Shown here: piece by piece, positions 20,177 through 30,240 of the stretch
How the letters are laid out: each line of letters opens with the position of its first letter
Position numbering within the stretch: the stretch's first letter is position 1
Origin: Volucribacter psittacicida
GTDB lineage: Bacteria > Pseudomonadota > Gammaproteobacteria > Enterobacterales > Pasteurellaceae
Length of the DNA stretch: 64,000 nt
Reading direction: 5' to 3'
NCBI RefSeq assembly: GCF_004339025.1
Contig: NZ_SMFT01000006.1
Coordinates: 52,064-116,063 of the forward strand
The notes under the pieces: generated by a model
Told to the model about the DNA's origin: nothing
Databases searched by the model: none
What the model saw: only the letters and a program-made list of their open reading frames with translations
Made by a program: the position numbers and the translations under genes

Positions 20177-22586
20177 AAAGTAATTTTGTAAGACGATTCA
20201 AATCATTAAGAATTGCCCCCGCACTCATTGCTTTACCTGAGCTTGGACCTTGGATAATAAGAGGGTTATCGCGATACCATTGGCTTTTTAGCATAAAAAT
20301 ATTTTCTCCGGGAAGCGTTTTGGCGAGGGGTTCTTCAGGATCAAGTTGTGCTAAGCCGATATAAGCTTGATCAGGGGCGTGAAATTGAGCGATATAGCGT
20401 AAAATTTGTCCATCTTCTTTAGCATTCTGATATTGTTGTTCAATTTGTTGATCAATAACGCTAAGTTGTTCAAAGAAATCATTGAGAGAACATTCTGCTA
20501 AATGTGCTGGGATCAGAGATTGCACTTTTACTTGATGATTATCAATATTATAGCCTGCAGAACGTGCGGTAATGACTAATTTGCGTAGGGCATCATAACC
20601 AAATAAATCTTCTCTTGGATCTCGTTCAGTAAGCCCTTGTAACCAAGCCTGTTCCACTAATTGTGAGAAAGGCGTTGTACCATCATATTGGTAGAATAAC
20701 CAAGCGAGAGAATTGGAAAAATTTCCTTCAATGCTGATAATTTTATCGCCACTTTCTACCAGATCATGGACGGTATTATTAATGGGTAGCCCACCACCTA
20801 CAGTGGCATTATAGAGCCAATAACTGCCTGACTGTACAAAAGCGGCTTGAATGTGTTGGAACTGAGTTAAAGGAAAACCGGCCGCCCGTTTGTTAGCACT
20901 GACAACATGAAATCCATATTTGGCATAATCAATATAATGATGAGCAACGAAATCACTGGCGGTAATATCTAAAATCACTAATTCATCAAAAGGATGGTAA
21001 CTAAGCCATTGTAGCAGTTGATCGGGAACTAATTCTTTAGCCTGTTGGGCAAATTGTTCATCAAGTTGATTAAAACTTAATGAGGGTAATCCTTGATAAT
21101 CAAGCCAAGCCTTTTGGCTAGAGACTAAACCGATTAAAGCAAAGTCAAAATGGCTTCGTGCTGCCATTTTTTCTTTTTCTTGTTGATAAAGTTGAATCCA
21201 AGTTTTTGCAATTTCGCCTTTACCAAGTACCACCAATCCAATAGTTTTATGGGCTCGGAATAAATCATCATGCACTTTATTTAATAATTCTCTGCTTACC
21301 GGCTGGCGTAAAATAGCAATGACACTGATATTTTGCGGAGATTGCCAAATTAATTCTATAGGCTGGTTTTTAATTTGTTGGAAGAAACGCATCATTTGCA
21401 GGGAATTTTGGCAAATATTCGCTCCAATAATCCCAATCATACTGAGATCATAGCGTATTGATATGGATTCCAAGGGCAAAGGTAAGGCTTTGAATTGGAT
21501 AAAAATAGGATCAATAATCTCATTTGGATAAACCAACTTGATACGATATTCCGATTCATTAACTGACAAAGCTAAAGGAATAAGTTGCTGTTGTTGTAAC
21601 CATTTTTCAAGCTGTTGTTGCCATTGCGTGATATTCTGGTTTGGGGCAATGGTCAGTTCAATAAGACCAATTTGGTTATGATGAGTCACAATTTTACCTT
21701 GTGCCGAAGAAGCTAACATATGTTCCACTTGGGTATAGCCCTGTTCGGCTTGGGCATAGCTACGCAAACGTAACTTTAATTTCTGTTCATTAACAGGTTG
21801 CAAGCTGTTTGGATGCAAAATGGGGGCGGAAAGGCGAGCCAGTTCACTCGCCTCATCAACACGCAGTAAAGGCAATAAATTGGCATTTTTTACTAAATTT
21901 GGATCAGCACTATAAATCCCCGCGATTTCTCCCCAAATGGTTACTTGTTCAATATCGGCAAGTGCCGCAATTTGAGTGGCAGAATAATCCGAACCATGGC
22001 GTCCTAATAATAGACTATCGCCTTGTTGATTGCGACAAATATAGCCAGTAATAACCAAGCGTTTTGATGGATATGCTTGTAAAATAGGTTGTAAATTTTG
22101 TTTACTAAGATAAGAATTAATGATGGGCAAAATGCGTTGTTCTGCCACCAAAAAAGTACGGGCATCAATAAATTCAGCCTCAATATTTTGCTGATTTAAG
22201 TAAGCCGTTAATAAACGAGCCGACCAAATTTCCCCATGCCCCACGATTTCAGCATAGACTGCTTCTGTAATATTTTGATCCAAAAGATGAGATAAATGCA
22301 AAATTTCTGCAAGAAAAGGCTCTGTAACGCTTTCAGGATTTTTTAATAAATGGTTAGCCTGAGTTAAATAATGGTGGCGAATAAGTTGTAAAGTGCGGTT
22401 CGCTTCAACAGGATTTTTTTGTGAAAATGTGACCCAATCAATCAAGAGATTGGTGGTTTTTCCCATAGCAGAAACGACAATCAGATCATTAGGTTGGCTA
22501 TATTGTTGAATTAATTGGCTTACTTGCTTAATTCCATGGGCATCAGCTAATGCGTTTCCACCAAATTTATGTAACTGCTTGTTCAA
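20175..22586 (-). CDS. metL: Bifunctional aspartate kinase II/homoserine dehydrogenase II MetL
   Basis: Phosphorylates aspartate (N-terminal kinase) and reduces aspartate semialdehyde to homoserine (C-terminal dehydrogenase) on the way to methionine and threonine. The kinase signature is KFGGNALAD at residues 7-15; the dehydrogenase NAD-binding and catalytic part follows from about residue 460, including NATVGGGLPI. Within the AK-HSD family it resembles E. coli MetL rather than ThrA: the N-terminal stretch (QLHKFGG...YSQP.D..VVSA), VYAEIVGHGEIWSARL and the end WYRDNPL...AGAI.ND.NRL..LL. The 803 residues are near MetL length (810). It is divergent from metJ with met boxes between them. No repeats or frameshifts seen. 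Confidence 0.9.
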   Translation of the reverse strand: MNKQLHKFGGNALADAHGIKQVSQLIQQYSQPNDLIVVSAMGKTTNLLIDWVTFSQKNPVEANRTLQLIRHHYLTQANHLLKNPESVTEPFLAEILHLSHLLDQNITEAVYAEIVGHGEIWSARLLTAYLNQQNIEAEFIDARTFLVAEQRILPIINSYLSKQNLQPILQAYPSKRLVITGYICRNQQGDSLLLGRHGSDYSATQIAALADIEQVTIWGEIAGIYSADPNLVKNANLLPLLRVDEASELARLSAPILHPNSLQPVNEQKLKLRLRSYAQAEQGYTQVEHMLASSAQGKIVTHHNQIGLIELTIAPNQNITQWQQQLEKWLQQQQLIPLALSVNESEYRIKLVYPNEIIDPIFIQFKALPLPLESISIRYDLSMIGIIGANICQNSLQMMRFFQQIKNQPIELIWQSPQNISVIAILRQPVSRELLNKVHDDLFRAHKTIGLVVLGKGEIAKTWIQLYQQEKEKMAARSHFDFALIGLVSSQKAWLDYQGLPSLSFNQLDEQFAQQAKELVPDQLLQWLSYHPFDELVILDITASDFVAHHYIDYAKYGFHVVSANKRAAGFPLTQFQHIQAAFVQSGSYWLYNATVGGGLPINNTVHDLVESGDKIISIEGNFSNSLAWLFYQYDGTTPFSQLVEQAWLQGLTERDPREDLFGYDALRKLVITARSAGYNIDNHQVKVQSLIPAHLAECSLNDFFEQLSVIDQQIEQQYQNAKEDGQILRYIAQFHAPDQAYIGLAQLDPEEPLAKTLPGENIFMLKSQWYRDNPLIIQGPSSGKAMSAGAILNDLNRLTKLL

Positions 22587-22663
22587 TCCCTGTCTCCTTA
22601 CCTATGCACCAAATGGAGGTTTATTGTACCACTTATTTTCCCAATGATGAAAAAATAAGAAAA

Positions 22664-22687
22664 AGAAATCTAGACGGCTAGATTGTG
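22664..22687. promoter_or_regulatory. Tandem met boxes (MetJ operator) between metL and metJ
   Basis: Consecutive 8-mers AGAAATCT (22664-22671) and AGACGGCT (22672-22679) match the met-box consensus AGACGTCT at 6/8 and 7/8 positions. A weaker third box, AGATTGTG, follows. Together they give an 18-bp near-palindrome. Tandem met boxes between metJ and a methionine gene are the known arrangement for MetJ-SAM repression and autoregulation. Confidence 0.7.
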
Positions 22688-22747
22688 ATTTATCGGGTTT
22701 TTCTTTAAAATACCCACAAATTATGTAGAGGATCAGGATCGAATAAT

Positions 22748-23065
22748 ATGGCGGATTGGGACGGAAAATACATTAGCCCCTATGCAGAGCATGGCAAAAA
22801 AAGTGAACAAGTAAAGAAAATTACAGTGTCTATTCCTATTAAGGTGTTAGAAATTTTGACCAATGAACGCACACGCCGTCAAATTCGTAATCTTCGCCAC
22901 GCCACCAATAGTGAATTATTATGCGAGGCATTTTTGCACGCTTTTACAGGGCAACCATTACCTACCGATGAAGATTTATTGAAAGAACGGCACGATGAAA
23001 TCCCCGAAACAGCAAAACAAATTATGCGTGAAATGGGGATTGATCCTGACCAATGGGAATATTAA
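22748..23065 (+). CDS. metJ: Methionine repressor MetJ
   Basis: Ribbon-helix-helix repressor that uses S-adenosylmethionine as corepressor to switch off methionine synthesis genes. The 105-residue length and the sequence match the very conserved family: [27 protein letters not shown] holds the DNA-binding beta strand (about residues 20-30), followed by the [32 protein letters not shown] helices and the DEIP..AK..M.E.GIDP..WEY tail. It is divergent from metL, with met boxes in the gap. A terminator hairpin follows directly. Confidence 0.97.
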   Translation: MADWDGKYISPYAEHGKKSEQVKKITVSIPIKVLEILTNERTRRQIRNLRHATNSELLCEAFLHAFTGQPLPTDEDLLKERHDEIPETAKQIMREMGIDPDQWEY

Positions 23066-23066
23066 T

Positions 23067-23096
23067 AAACCGCCCCAAAAGGGCGGTTTGTTTTTA
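23067..23096 (+). terminator. Rho-independent terminator after metJ
   Basis: The stem AAACCGCCC / GGGCGGTTT with a short loop is followed by GTTTTT, immediately after the metJ stop codon. Confidence 0.88.
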
Positions 23097-23201
23097 GGCT
23101 TTTTATGGTTTACTCTTTTGGTTTAGCTAAGCGGTTTCGTTGTTACCAACATTGGAAAAATAATTTTAAAACTCACCGCACTTTGTTAAACAGCAAATCT
23201 C

Positions 23202-23846
23202 TTAATTTACCCCATATTGCTGGCGGTATTGTTGCATTGCGGTTAAGTGTTGCTGATAAGCGGGGTGTTTAGCGATAAAATCAATTAAGTCGTCCACATC
23301 AATGATTGAAAAGACTTGGCATTGATAATCTCGTTCTACTTCTTGAATGGCGGATAATTCCCCTTGCCCTTTTTCTTTGCGGTTTAAGGCGATAAAGACG
23401 GCGGATAATTGAGCTTGATGCTGTTGGATTAAGGTCATTACTTCACGAATTGCGGTGCCTGCGGTAATCACATCATCAACCAATAGCACTTTGCCTTGTA
23501 GTGGGCTGCCAATTAATTGCCCGCCCTCGCCATGATCTTTGATTTCTTTACGATTAAAGCAAACTGGAATATCAAGTTGATATTGTTTGGCTAAGGCAAT
23601 GGCGACGGTTGTGGCAATGGGAATGCCTTTATAAGCTGGACCAAAAATAATGTCAAAATCCACCGCACTTTGTTGAATAGCTTGGGCATAAAATTCGCCG
23701 AGTTTGGCTAAATCTGCCCCGGTGTTAAACAAACCTGCATTAAAAAAATAGGGGCTTTTACGCCCTGATTTTAGGGTAAATTCGCCAAAGCGTAACACTT
23801 GGCGAGAGAGGGCAAATTCAATAAATTGTTGTTTGTAATCTTGCAT
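23202..23846 (-). CDS. pyrE: Orotate phosphoribosyltransferase PyrE
   Basis: Transfers ribose-5-phosphate from PRPP to orotate, giving OMP, the fifth step of pyrimidine synthesis. The 214-residue protein shows the PRPP-binding signature [13 protein letters not shown] (about residues 120-132), the [11 protein letters not shown] loop (about 66-76) and the NRKE.KDHGEGG flexible catalytic loop (about 97-109). Its start overlaps the rph stop by one base (TAATG), so it is coupled to rph, as in many gammaproteobacteria. A USS lies inside (near 23652). Confidence 0.96.
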   Translation of the reverse strand: MQDYKQQFIEFALSRQVLRFGEFTLKSGRKSPYFFNAGLFNTGADLAKLGEFYAQAIQQSAVDFDIIFGPAYKGIPIATTVAIALAKQYQLDIPVCFNRKEIKDHGEGGQLIGSPLQGKVLLVDDVITAGTAIREVMTLIQQHQAQLSAVFIALNRKEKGQGELSAIQEVERDYQCQVFSIIDVDDLIDFIAKHPAYQQHLTAMQQYRQQYGVN

Positions 23847-24574
23847 TATTTTTCTTCCTTTTGTGCGAGGGCTTGGCGTTGTGCTTGGAATAGGGTTTCA
23901 CAACCTTGTTTGGCTAAATCTAATAGGGTTAATAATTGTTGGTGGCTAAAAGGCTCGCCTTCGGCAGTACCTTGTACCTCAATCATTCTTCCGTCTTCCA
24001 GCATTACGACATTCATATCAGTTTCCGCAGCGGAATCTTCCACATATTCTAAATCGCAGACTTCCTCACCATTGACAATGCCTACGGAAATAGCCGCCAC
24101 TAAACCTTTGATAGGATTGGTGGTTAATACGCCATCGGCGATGAGTTTATTGATGGCATCGGTTAAGGCAACACAAGCCCCTGTAATGGCTGCGGTGCGT
24201 GTACCGCCGTCTGCTTGGATCACATCGCAATCTAAGGTAATGGAACGCTCGCCAAGAGCATTTAAATCCACCATTGCTCGTAATGAGCGTGCGATCAAGC
24301 GTTGAATTTCCATAGTACGCCCACTTTGTTTTCCTTTGGCGGCTTCACGTTGCATTCTGCTGTGAGTGGAGCGAGGTAACATACCATATTCAGCGGTAAC
24401 CCAACCTTGCCCTTGTCCTTTTAAAAAGCGAGGTACAGTGTCATCAACGGAGGCGGTACATAACACTTTGGTTTCGCCAAATTCCACTAACACTGAGCCT
24501 TCGGCGTGTTTGGTGTAATGGCGTGTTAATTTAATCGGACGAGATTGATGGGCTAAACGATTTTGTGGACGCAT
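23846..24574 (-). CDS. rph: Ribonuclease PH
   Basis: Phosphate-dependent 3' to 5' exoribonuclease that trims tRNA precursors and degrades structured rRNA. The 242-residue protein shows the PH-fold features [13 protein letters not shown] at the start, [19 protein letters not shown] (about 71-89), [16 protein letters not shown] (about 103-122) and the catalytic [14 protein letters not shown] region (about 134-147). Length and motifs are complete, unlike the frameshifted rph of E. coli K-12. It is first in the rph-pyrE unit, divergent from yicC. Confidence 0.95.
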   Translation of the reverse strand: MRPQNRLAHQSRPIKLTRHYTKHAEGSVLVEFGETKVLCTASVDDTVPRFLKGQGQGWVTAEYGMLPRSTHSRMQREAAKGKQSGRTMEIQRLIARSLRAMVDLNALGERSITLDCDVIQADGGTRTAAITGACVALTDAINKLIADGVLTTNPIKGLVAAISVGIVNGEEVCDLEYVEDSAAETDMNVVMLEDGRMIEVQGTAEGEPFSHQQLLTLLDLAKQGCETLFQAQRQALAQKEEK

Positions 24575-24697
24575 AATATTTCCTTGTTTGTTATATTATT
24601 GCTTTAATCAATACTGATTAGTGCATAAAAAGATTTGCCATATTCTAGCACGCGGTGCAATTTATGGGTAGAATGGACAATCAATTTCACTTTTCAT

Positions 24698-24803
24698 TAT
24701 AGTCGTCCCACTTTAAAATGATGCAGTGTTGGCACGTCTCGCCGTACTACTTGTACTGTCTTCGGCGTACCGCCTTGTCTCATTTTAAATTGAAACGACT
24801 ATA
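24698..24803 (+). repeat. 106-bp palindromic MITE-like repeat, copy 4 (best preserved)
   Basis: Perfect 8-bp ends TATAGTCG / CGACTATA. The outer 22 bases are inverted repeats with a few mismatches (for example TTTAAAATGA against TCATTTTAAA), and the core contains a self-complementary GTACTACTTGTAC. It lies in the rph-yicC gap. It creates a false 45-codon upstream extension of yicC. Confidence 0.88.
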
Positions 24804-24852
24804 CCTTGCCAATAAAAGAGAATATTGGCTTAAACAACGCAAGGATATCAAG

Positions 24853-25716
24853 ATGATTTATAGTATGACCGCTTTCGCTCGTTATGAGTTAAAACAGGAT
24901 TGGGGAACGGCGATTTGGGAAATTCGTTCGGTTAATCAACGTTATTTAGAAACCTTTTTTCGCTTGCCTGAGCAATTTCGTGGTTTAGAAAATACCTTGC
25001 GTGAAAAATTACGTCAGCGATTAACGCGTGGTAAAGTGGAATGTAGTTTGCGTTTTGAAGCGGAACAAAAAACGCAGACGGAATTACAACTTAATACTGA
25101 GTTTGCGCAAAGTGTGATTAAATCCTTACAATGGCTAAAACAACAAGCTGGCGAGGGCGAGATTAGTCTTACGGAATTATTACGTTATCCCGGCGTGGTG
25201 GCAACCCCTGAGCAGGATTTAGATCAGATAAGCCAAGATTTGCTTATGGCATTTGATCAACTGTTAGAGGAGTTTATTGCTATGCGAGGGCGTGAGGGCG
25301 AAAAATTAGCTCAAGTGATCCAACAACGTTTAGATTTGATTGATGTTGAAGTGGCAAAAGTGCGGTCAAAAATGCCAGAAATTTTACAATGGCAACGTGA
25401 ACGCTTATTACAACGCTTTGCTGATGCCCAATTACAAGCAGATCCGAGCCGATTAGAACAAGAATTAGTGTTGTTGGCACAACGTATTGACGTGGCAGAA
25501 GAATTAGATCGTTTACAAATGCACTTAAAAGAAACCCAGAATATTTTACGCAAAGGTGGGGCAGTTGGACGAAAATTGGATTTTATGATGCAAGAGCTTA
25601 ATCGTGAGTCCAATACTTTAGCGTCTAAATCCATTAATGCGGAGGTAACCAATTCCGCAGTGGAATTAAAGGTATTGATTGAGCAAATGCGAGAGCAAGT
25701 GCAAAACTTAGAATAA
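24853..25716 (+). CDS. yicC: YicC family endoribonuclease
   Basis: YicC proteins are reported to be endoribonucleases affecting small-RNA turnover; older annotation calls them stress-induced proteins. The 287-residue product starts MIYSMTAFARYE, as in E. coli YicC (MIRSMTAYARRE), which fixes the ATG at 24853; AAGGA lies 8 bases upstream. The longer frame from 24718 is rejected because it runs through the mobile repeat. The YicC N-terminal domain (1-155) and the conserved C-terminal domain (about 200-287, with ELVLLAQRIDVAEELDRL and FMMQE.NRESNTL split across it) are both intact. A USS lies near 25359. ygfZ follows 10 bases after the stop. Confidence 0.93.
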   Translation: MIYSMTAFARYELKQDWGTAIWEIRSVNQRYLETFFRLPEQFRGLENTLREKLRQRLTRGKVECSLRFEAEQKTQTELQLNTEFAQSVIKSLQWLKQQAGEGEISLTELLRYPGVVATPEQDLDQISQDLLMAFDQLLEEFIAMRGREGEKLAQVIQQRLDLIDVEVAKVRSKMPEILQWQRERLLQRFADAQLQADPSRLEQELVLLAQRIDVAEELDRLQMHLKETQNILRKGGAVGRKLDFMMQELNRESNTLASKSINAEVTNSAVELKVLIEQMREQVQNLE

Positions 25717-25726
25717 GGAAACGCAA

Positions 25727-26548
25727 ATGTTAATTGAGTTAAGCCATTATGTGATTATTGATATTCAAGGCGAGGACAGTCGCAAATATTTGCAAGGACA
25801 GCTCACTTGCGATATAGAAAAATTGGCGATAGGACATTCTACCCTGACTGCCCATTGTGATCCCAAGGGCAAAGTACAATCTTTGTTTCGATTAGTCGCC
25901 GTTGAGGAACAGCATTTTTATGCCATTATTGATCGCAGTTTATTGCCGAGTGCGTTAGAGGCATTGAAAAAATATGCGGTGTTTTCTAAGGTGAGTTTCC
26001 AACAGCTTGAGGCACAAATTATTGGGGTAATTGGGCAAACTTTGCAAGCGGATTATGTGATTAACCTTGCTGATCAGCGTCAAATCGCTATTAATTTATC
26101 GCCTCAAAGGCTTACCTTTGATGGGCAACTTGCTGATTGGCAAGTGGCAGATATTCAAGCTGGGTTGCCAAGTTTAACTGCACAAACGCAACTGGAATTT
26201 TTACCGCAAGCCTTAAATTTACAAGCCATTGAGCAAGCCATTTCATTTCAAAAAGGGTGTTATATTGGGCAAGAAATGGTGGCAAGAGCAAAATATCGTG
26301 GCGTGAATAAACGGGCGATGTTGAGTTTTTCTGCTCAAACTGAGGCTTGTCCTGCTATTGGTTCCGAACTGGAAATGGATTTAGGGGAAAGTTGGCGAGC
26401 CACTGGGGTTGTGATAAGTGCGGTCAATTTTGCTGGAAAATTATATTTGCAAGCGGTGTTGAGTAATCAATTAGTACTTGAAACAGGTTTTCGTTTACCG
26501 CAAGATCATAGCCCATTAACCCGATTACCTTTGCCTTATGAAATATAG
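25727..26548 (+). CDS. ygfZ: Folate-binding tRNA-modifying/Fe-S maintenance protein YgfZ
   Basis: YgfZ is a tetrahydrofolate-dependent protein of the GcvT-like family that supports iron-sulphur enzymes such as MiaB. The 273-residue sequence has the hallmark KGCYIGQE motif (about residues 175-182, containing the essential cysteine) and the N-terminal GQLTCDI stretch. It is somewhat shorter than the E. coli protein (326). The TAG stop codon is supplied by the TATAG end of a solo-end repeat copy (26544-26575), so the extreme C-terminus may have been trimmed by insertion of that repeat. It is probably cotranscribed with yicC. Confidence 0.9.
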   Translation: MLIELSHYVIIDIQGEDSRKYLQGQLTCDIEKLAIGHSTLTAHCDPKGKVQSLFRLVAVEEQHFYAIIDRSLLPSALEALKKYAVFSKVSFQQLEAQIIGVIGQTLQADYVINLADQRQIAINLSPQRLTFDGQLADWQVADIQAGLPSLTAQTQLEFLPQALNLQAIEQAISFQKGCYIGQEMVARAKYRGVNKRAMLSFSAQTEACPAIGSELEMDLGESWRATGVVISAVNFAGKLYLQAVLSNQLVLETGFRLPQDHSPLTRLPLPYEI

Positions 26549-26575
26549 TTGCCCCAATTTAAAGTGGGATGACTA
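26544..26575 (+). repeat. Ends-only copy of the 106-bp repeat (copy 5)
   Basis: Only the terminal parts are present: TATAGTTGCCCCAATTT joined directly to AAAGTGGGATGACTA. This gives a 32-bp miniature palindrome. It looks like an internal-deletion derivative of the 106-bp family and overlaps the ygfZ stop codon. Confidence 0.6.
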
Positions 26576-26655
26576 GAAAAATAGAAAAACCATTGCACGC
26601 AAGCAAGGGTAATGATAAAACTAACAAATCTTTTTTATTATAGGAAGTGGTCATT

Positions 26656-27738
26656 ATGTCAGATGTTTTTAATTTTAGTGCTGGGCCAGCAATGATGCCC
26701 AAAGCTGTATTACAACAAGCACAACAAGAATTGTTAAATTGGCAGGGACAAGGCACCTCAGTGATGGAAGTAAGCCATCGTGGTCAATATTTTATGGCAT
26801 TAGCTCGCCAATCAGAGCAAGATTTACGCCAGCTCTATCAAATCCCTGATAATTATAAAATTTTGTTTTTACAAGGTGGTGCAAGAGGACAATTTGCCGC
26901 CATTCCGATGAATTTAATCGGTTGCCGTGGTAAAAATAAAGCCCTTTACCTTAATAGTGGGCATTGGTCAGCTACCGCCGCCAAAGAAGCTCGCCTTTTT
27001 GCTGAGATTGACGAAGTGAGTATTGTGGACGAGCAATTAGCCATTACTCAGTTAGATTTTCGCCAAGTGGCAGATCAATATGATTATGTGCATTATTGCC
27101 CGAATGAAACTATTAGTGGCGTGGAAATTTTTGCGATTCCTGAGGTTGGGGACGCGGTATTAGTGGCGGATATGTCCTCTAATATTCTTTCTCGTCAAAT
27201 TGATATTAGCCGTTTTGGTATTATTTATGCAGGGGCACAGAAAAACCTTGGTCCAGCAGGCATTACCTTAGTGATTATTCGTGAAGATTTAATTGGCAAA
27301 GCCGCGGCAACCACACCAACTATTTGGAATTATGAGGTTCAAGCGAATGCGGATTCAATGATTAATACACCGCCTACCTTTGCTTGGTATCTTTGTTCTT
27401 TAGTGTTCAAATATATGTTGCAACAAGGTGGTTTGTCCGTTTATGAGCAACGTAATGCAGAAAAAGCCAAACGCCTTTATGATTATATTGATAACAGCAA
27501 GTTATATCGCAATGTGGTAGCAAAGGCTAACCGTTCAACCATGAATGTGACTTTTGTTACAGGTAATCCAGAATTAGACGCACAATTTGTTGCCGAAGCC
27601 ACCGCCGCAGGTTTACACGCCTTAAAAGGGCATAAAGTTCTAGGCGGAATGCGAGCTTCTATTTATAACGCTATGCCAATAGAGGGTGTTGAGGCGTTAA
27701 TCCGCTTTATGCAACAATTTGAACAACAACATAGTTAA
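26656..27738 (+). CDS. serC: Phosphoserine aminotransferase SerC
   Basis: PLP enzyme converting 3-phosphohydroxypyruvate to phosphoserine (serine synthesis); it also serves the vitamin B6 pathway. The 360-residue protein begins SDVFNFSAGPAMMP, has the W-STATGREA-like HWSATAAKEA segment and the PLP-lysine motif AGAQKNLGPAG (about residues 193-203). The ATG at 26656 is preferred over one three codons upstream because the ribosome site AGGAAGTGG is better spaced and family proteins start there. serC, hisC and aroA run in one direction with 13-bp and 1-bp gaps, so they are probably an operon. Confidence 0.95.
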   Translation: MSDVFNFSAGPAMMPKAVLQQAQQELLNWQGQGTSVMEVSHRGQYFMALARQSEQDLRQLYQIPDNYKILFLQGGARGQFAAIPMNLIGCRGKNKALYLNSGHWSATAAKEARLFAEIDEVSIVDEQLAITQLDFRQVADQYDYVHYCPNETISGVEIFAIPEVGDAVLVADMSSNILSRQIDISRFGIIYAGAQKNLGPAGITLVIIREDLIGKAAATTPTIWNYEVQANADSMINTPPTFAWYLCSLVFKYMLQQGGLSVYEQRNAEKAKRLYDYIDNSKLYRNVVAKANRSTMNVTFVTGNPELDAQFVAEATAAGLHALKGHKVLGGMRASIYNAMPIEGVEALIRFMQQFEQQHS

Positions 27739-27751
27739 TGGTTAATCCAAG

Positions 27752-28849
27752 ATGAAATTTATTAATATTGCTAACGAAGGGGTAAAACATTTATCGCCTT
27801 ATCAAGCTGGGAAACCCATTGAAGAATTAGAACGTGAGTTAGGCATTGCTAATATTATTAAACTTGCTTCAAATGAAAACCCTTTTGGTTTTCCTGAGTC
27901 CGCGAAACAAGCGATCCAAGCTCAGCTAGCGGATTTAACACGTTATCCTGATTCCAATGGTTTTTATTTTAAACAAAAAGTGGCGGATAAATTTGGTTTA
28001 TCGGCGGAACAAATTACTTTAGGTAATGGCTCAAATGATTTATTAGAGTTGATTTTCCAAACCTTTGTGAGCGAACGAGATGAAGTGATTTTCTCACAAT
28101 ATACCTTTATCGTTGCTCCTTTAGCCACGCAAGCACGCAATGCCAAAGCGGTGGTAGTGCCTGCGGTTAATTATGGGCACGATTTAAGCGGTTTCTTAAC
28201 GGCGATTAGCCCTGCCACCAAATTAATTTATATTGCCAATCCCAATAACCCAACAGGGACATTTTTATCACACCAACAGATCGCCGATTTCTTGGCACAA
28301 GTGCCTGAACATATTTTGGTGGTCTTAGATGAGGCTTATACGGAATTTACTCAGCCACAAGAACGCGTAAATGCCTTTGCCTTATTGCAACAATATCCTA
28401 ATTTAGTGGTGTGCCGCACCCTATCAAAAGCCTATGGCTTAGCAGGTTTACGCTTAGGTTATGCGGTGTCTTGCCCTGAAATTGCAGGCTTATTTAATCG
28501 TGTGCGTCAACCGTTTAATTGCAATAGCCTTGCTTTAGCCGCAGGTATGGCAGTATTAGATGATGAGCAATTTATTGCTCAAGTGGCAGAAAATAATCAA
28601 CAAGGGTTAGCCTTATTACAGCAATTTTTTGCCGAGAAAGGGCTAAATTATGTGCCGTCAAAGGGCAATTTTGTGTTACTTGATGTAGGACAACCTGCCC
28701 TACCGATTTACCAAGCCTTATTGGAACAAGGGGTGATTGTACGCCCTGTGGCGGGTTATGGCTTGCCTCATCATTTGCGTGTAAGCATTGGCTTACCTGA
28801 AGAAAACCAACGTTTCTTAACCGCGCTAAGCAAGGTACTAGGATTATAA
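27752..28849 (+). CDS. hisC: Histidinol-phosphate aminotransferase HisC
   Basis: PLP-dependent aminotransferase acting on imidazole-acetol phosphate in histidine synthesis; enzymes of this branch often also accept aromatic keto acids. The 365-residue protein has LASNENPFG (about residues 38-46), NPNNPTGT (about 162-169), DEAYTEF (about 191-197) and the PLP-lysine motif [13 protein letters not shown] (about 224-236). It sits between serC and aroA rather than in a his operon, which fits the second hisC paralogue (hisC2) of related species and may hint at use in aromatic amino acid synthesis. That last point is inference. Confidence 0.93.
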   Translation: MKFINIANEGVKHLSPYQAGKPIEELERELGIANIIKLASNENPFGFPESAKQAIQAQLADLTRYPDSNGFYFKQKVADKFGLSAEQITLGNGSNDLLELIFQTFVSERDEVIFSQYTFIVAPLATQARNAKAVVVPAVNYGHDLSGFLTAISPATKLIYIANPNNPTGTFLSHQQIADFLAQVPEHILVVLDEAYTEFTQPQERVNAFALLQQYPNLVVCRTLSKAYGLAGLRLGYAVSCPEIAGLFNRVRQPFNCNSLALAAGMAVLDDEQFIAQVAENNQQGLALLQQFFAEKGLNYVPSKGNFVLLDVGQPALPIYQALLEQGVIVRPVAGYGLPHHLRVSIGLPEENQRFLTALSKVLGL

Positions 28850-28850
28850 T

Positions 28851-30161
28851 ATGCAAGATGTTCAATCAATTACCCTCAATCCCATTGCCAAGGTGGAGGG
28901 CGTGATTAATTTACCTGGCTCAAAAAGTCTGTCTAATCGTGCGTTATTATTAGCCGCCTTAGCCAAAGGCACTACCAAAGTAACCAATTTATTGGATAGT
29001 GATGATGTACGTTATATGTTAGCGGCGTTGGCACAATTAGGGGTAACCTATCAATTATCCGCCGATAAATCAGAATGTGAAATCACTGGCTTAGGGCAGG
29101 CCTTTGATTGGCAAGATGGCTTAAGCCTATTTTTAGGCAATGCTGGAACGGCAATGCGTCCCTTAACGGCGGCATTATGCCTCGCCAATCCTTACGGTAA
29201 GCAGAATGAAATTATCTTAACGGGCGAACCTCGTATGAAAGAACGCCCAATTAAGCATTTGGTGGACGCATTACGCCAAGCGGGGGCTGAAATTGATTAT
29301 TTAGAACAAGAGGGCTACCCTCCCTTAGCCATTCGCAATGTGGGATTGAAAGGGGGCAAGGTCAGCATTGATGGCTCAATTTCTTCTCAATTTTTGACCG
29401 CACTTTTAATGGCAGCTCCGATGGCAGAGCAAGATACGGAAATTGAAATTATTGGCGATTTGGTATCAAAACCTTACATTGATATTACCCTCAATATGAT
29501 GGCAATTTTTGGTGTTGAGGTTATCAATCAAGACTATCGCCGTTTTAAGGTAAAAGGTCAGCAACAATACCAATCACCACAGCATTATATGGTTGAGGGC
29601 GATGCCTCTTCTGCCTCTTATTTTCTTGCCGCTGGAGCAATTAAAGGCAAGGTAAAAGTCACAGGTATTGGCAAAAATTCCATTCAAGGCGACCGTTTAT
29701 TTGCTGATGTATTGGCAAAGATGGGAGCAAAAATCACTTGGGGCGAGGATTTTATCCAAGCGGAACGTGGGGAATTAATCGGCGTGGATATGGATATGAA
29801 CCATATTCCTGATGCCGCTATGACCATTGCGACTACTGCTTTATTTGCTCAAGGTGAAACCGTTATTCGCAATATCTATAATTGGCGAGTAAAAGAAACG
29901 GATCGCTTGAGTGCTATGGCGACTGAGTTACGCAAAGTGGGGGCAACAGTGGAAGAAGGCGAAGATTTTATTCGTATTCAGCCTTTGCCATTAACGGATT
30001 TTCAACATGCACACATTGAAACCTACAATGACCACCGTATGGCGATGTGCTTTGCCTTGATTGCCTTATCAAATACTCCAGTGACCATTTTAGATCCAAA
30101 ATGCACCGCAAAAACCTTTCCAACCTTCTTTGATGAGTTTTTGCGGATTGCACAGTCTTAA
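28851..30161 (+). CDS. aroA: 3-phosphoshikimate 1-carboxyvinyltransferase (EPSP synthase) AroA
   Basis: Sixth step of the shikimate pathway, joining phosphoenolpyruvate to shikimate-3-phosphate. The 436-residue protein has [18 protein letters not shown] (about residues 22-39), [17 protein letters not shown] (about 91-107), [10 protein letters not shown] (about 121-130) and SSQFLTALL (about 169-177), all typical of class I enzymes. The start is one base after the hisC stop. A USS lies near 29396. After the stop, a 12-base arm TTTTTGCCATAG (30164) and its complement CTATGGCAAAA (30210) could form a long-loop hairpin. Confidence 0.96.
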   Translation: MQDVQSITLNPIAKVEGVINLPGSKSLSNRALLLAALAKGTTKVTNLLDSDDVRYMLAALAQLGVTYQLSADKSECEITGLGQAFDWQDGLSLFLGNAGTAMRPLTAALCLANPYGKQNEIILTGEPRMKERPIKHLVDALRQAGAEIDYLEQEGYPPLAIRNVGLKGGKVSIDGSISSQFLTALLMAAPMAEQDTEIEIIGDLVSKPYIDITLNMMAIFGVEVINQDYRRFKVKGQQQYQSPQHYMVEGDASSASYFLAAGAIKGKVKVTGIGKNSIQGDRLFADVLAKMGAKITWGEDFIQAERGELIGVDMDMNHIPDAAMTIATTALFAQGETVIRNIYNWRVKETDRLSAMATELRKVGATVEEGEDFIRIQPLPLTDFQHAHIETYNDHRMAMCFALIALSNTPVTILDPKCTAKTFPTFFDEFLRIAQS

Positions 30162-30240
30162 TCTTTTTGCCATAGAGTAATATCGGACAACAATACAATG
30201 GCGATTTTTCTATGGCAAAACATCACAAAAAGAGCAAAAA

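Noticed and set aside
20175..22586. Calling the aspartokinase/homoserine dehydrogenase ThrA
   Set aside because: N-terminal, mid and C-terminal stretches resemble E. coli MetL much more than ThrA, and metJ with met boxes is the neighbour.
24718..24852. N-terminal extension of yicC
   Set aside because: The extension is encoded by the mobile repeat; family proteins begin at the ATG at 24853, which has its own ribosome site.
30164..30220. Terminator after aroA from the TTTTTGCCATAG / CTATGGCAAAA arms
   Set aside because: The loop is about 34 bases and no T run follows the second arm; not convincing as an intrinsic terminator.
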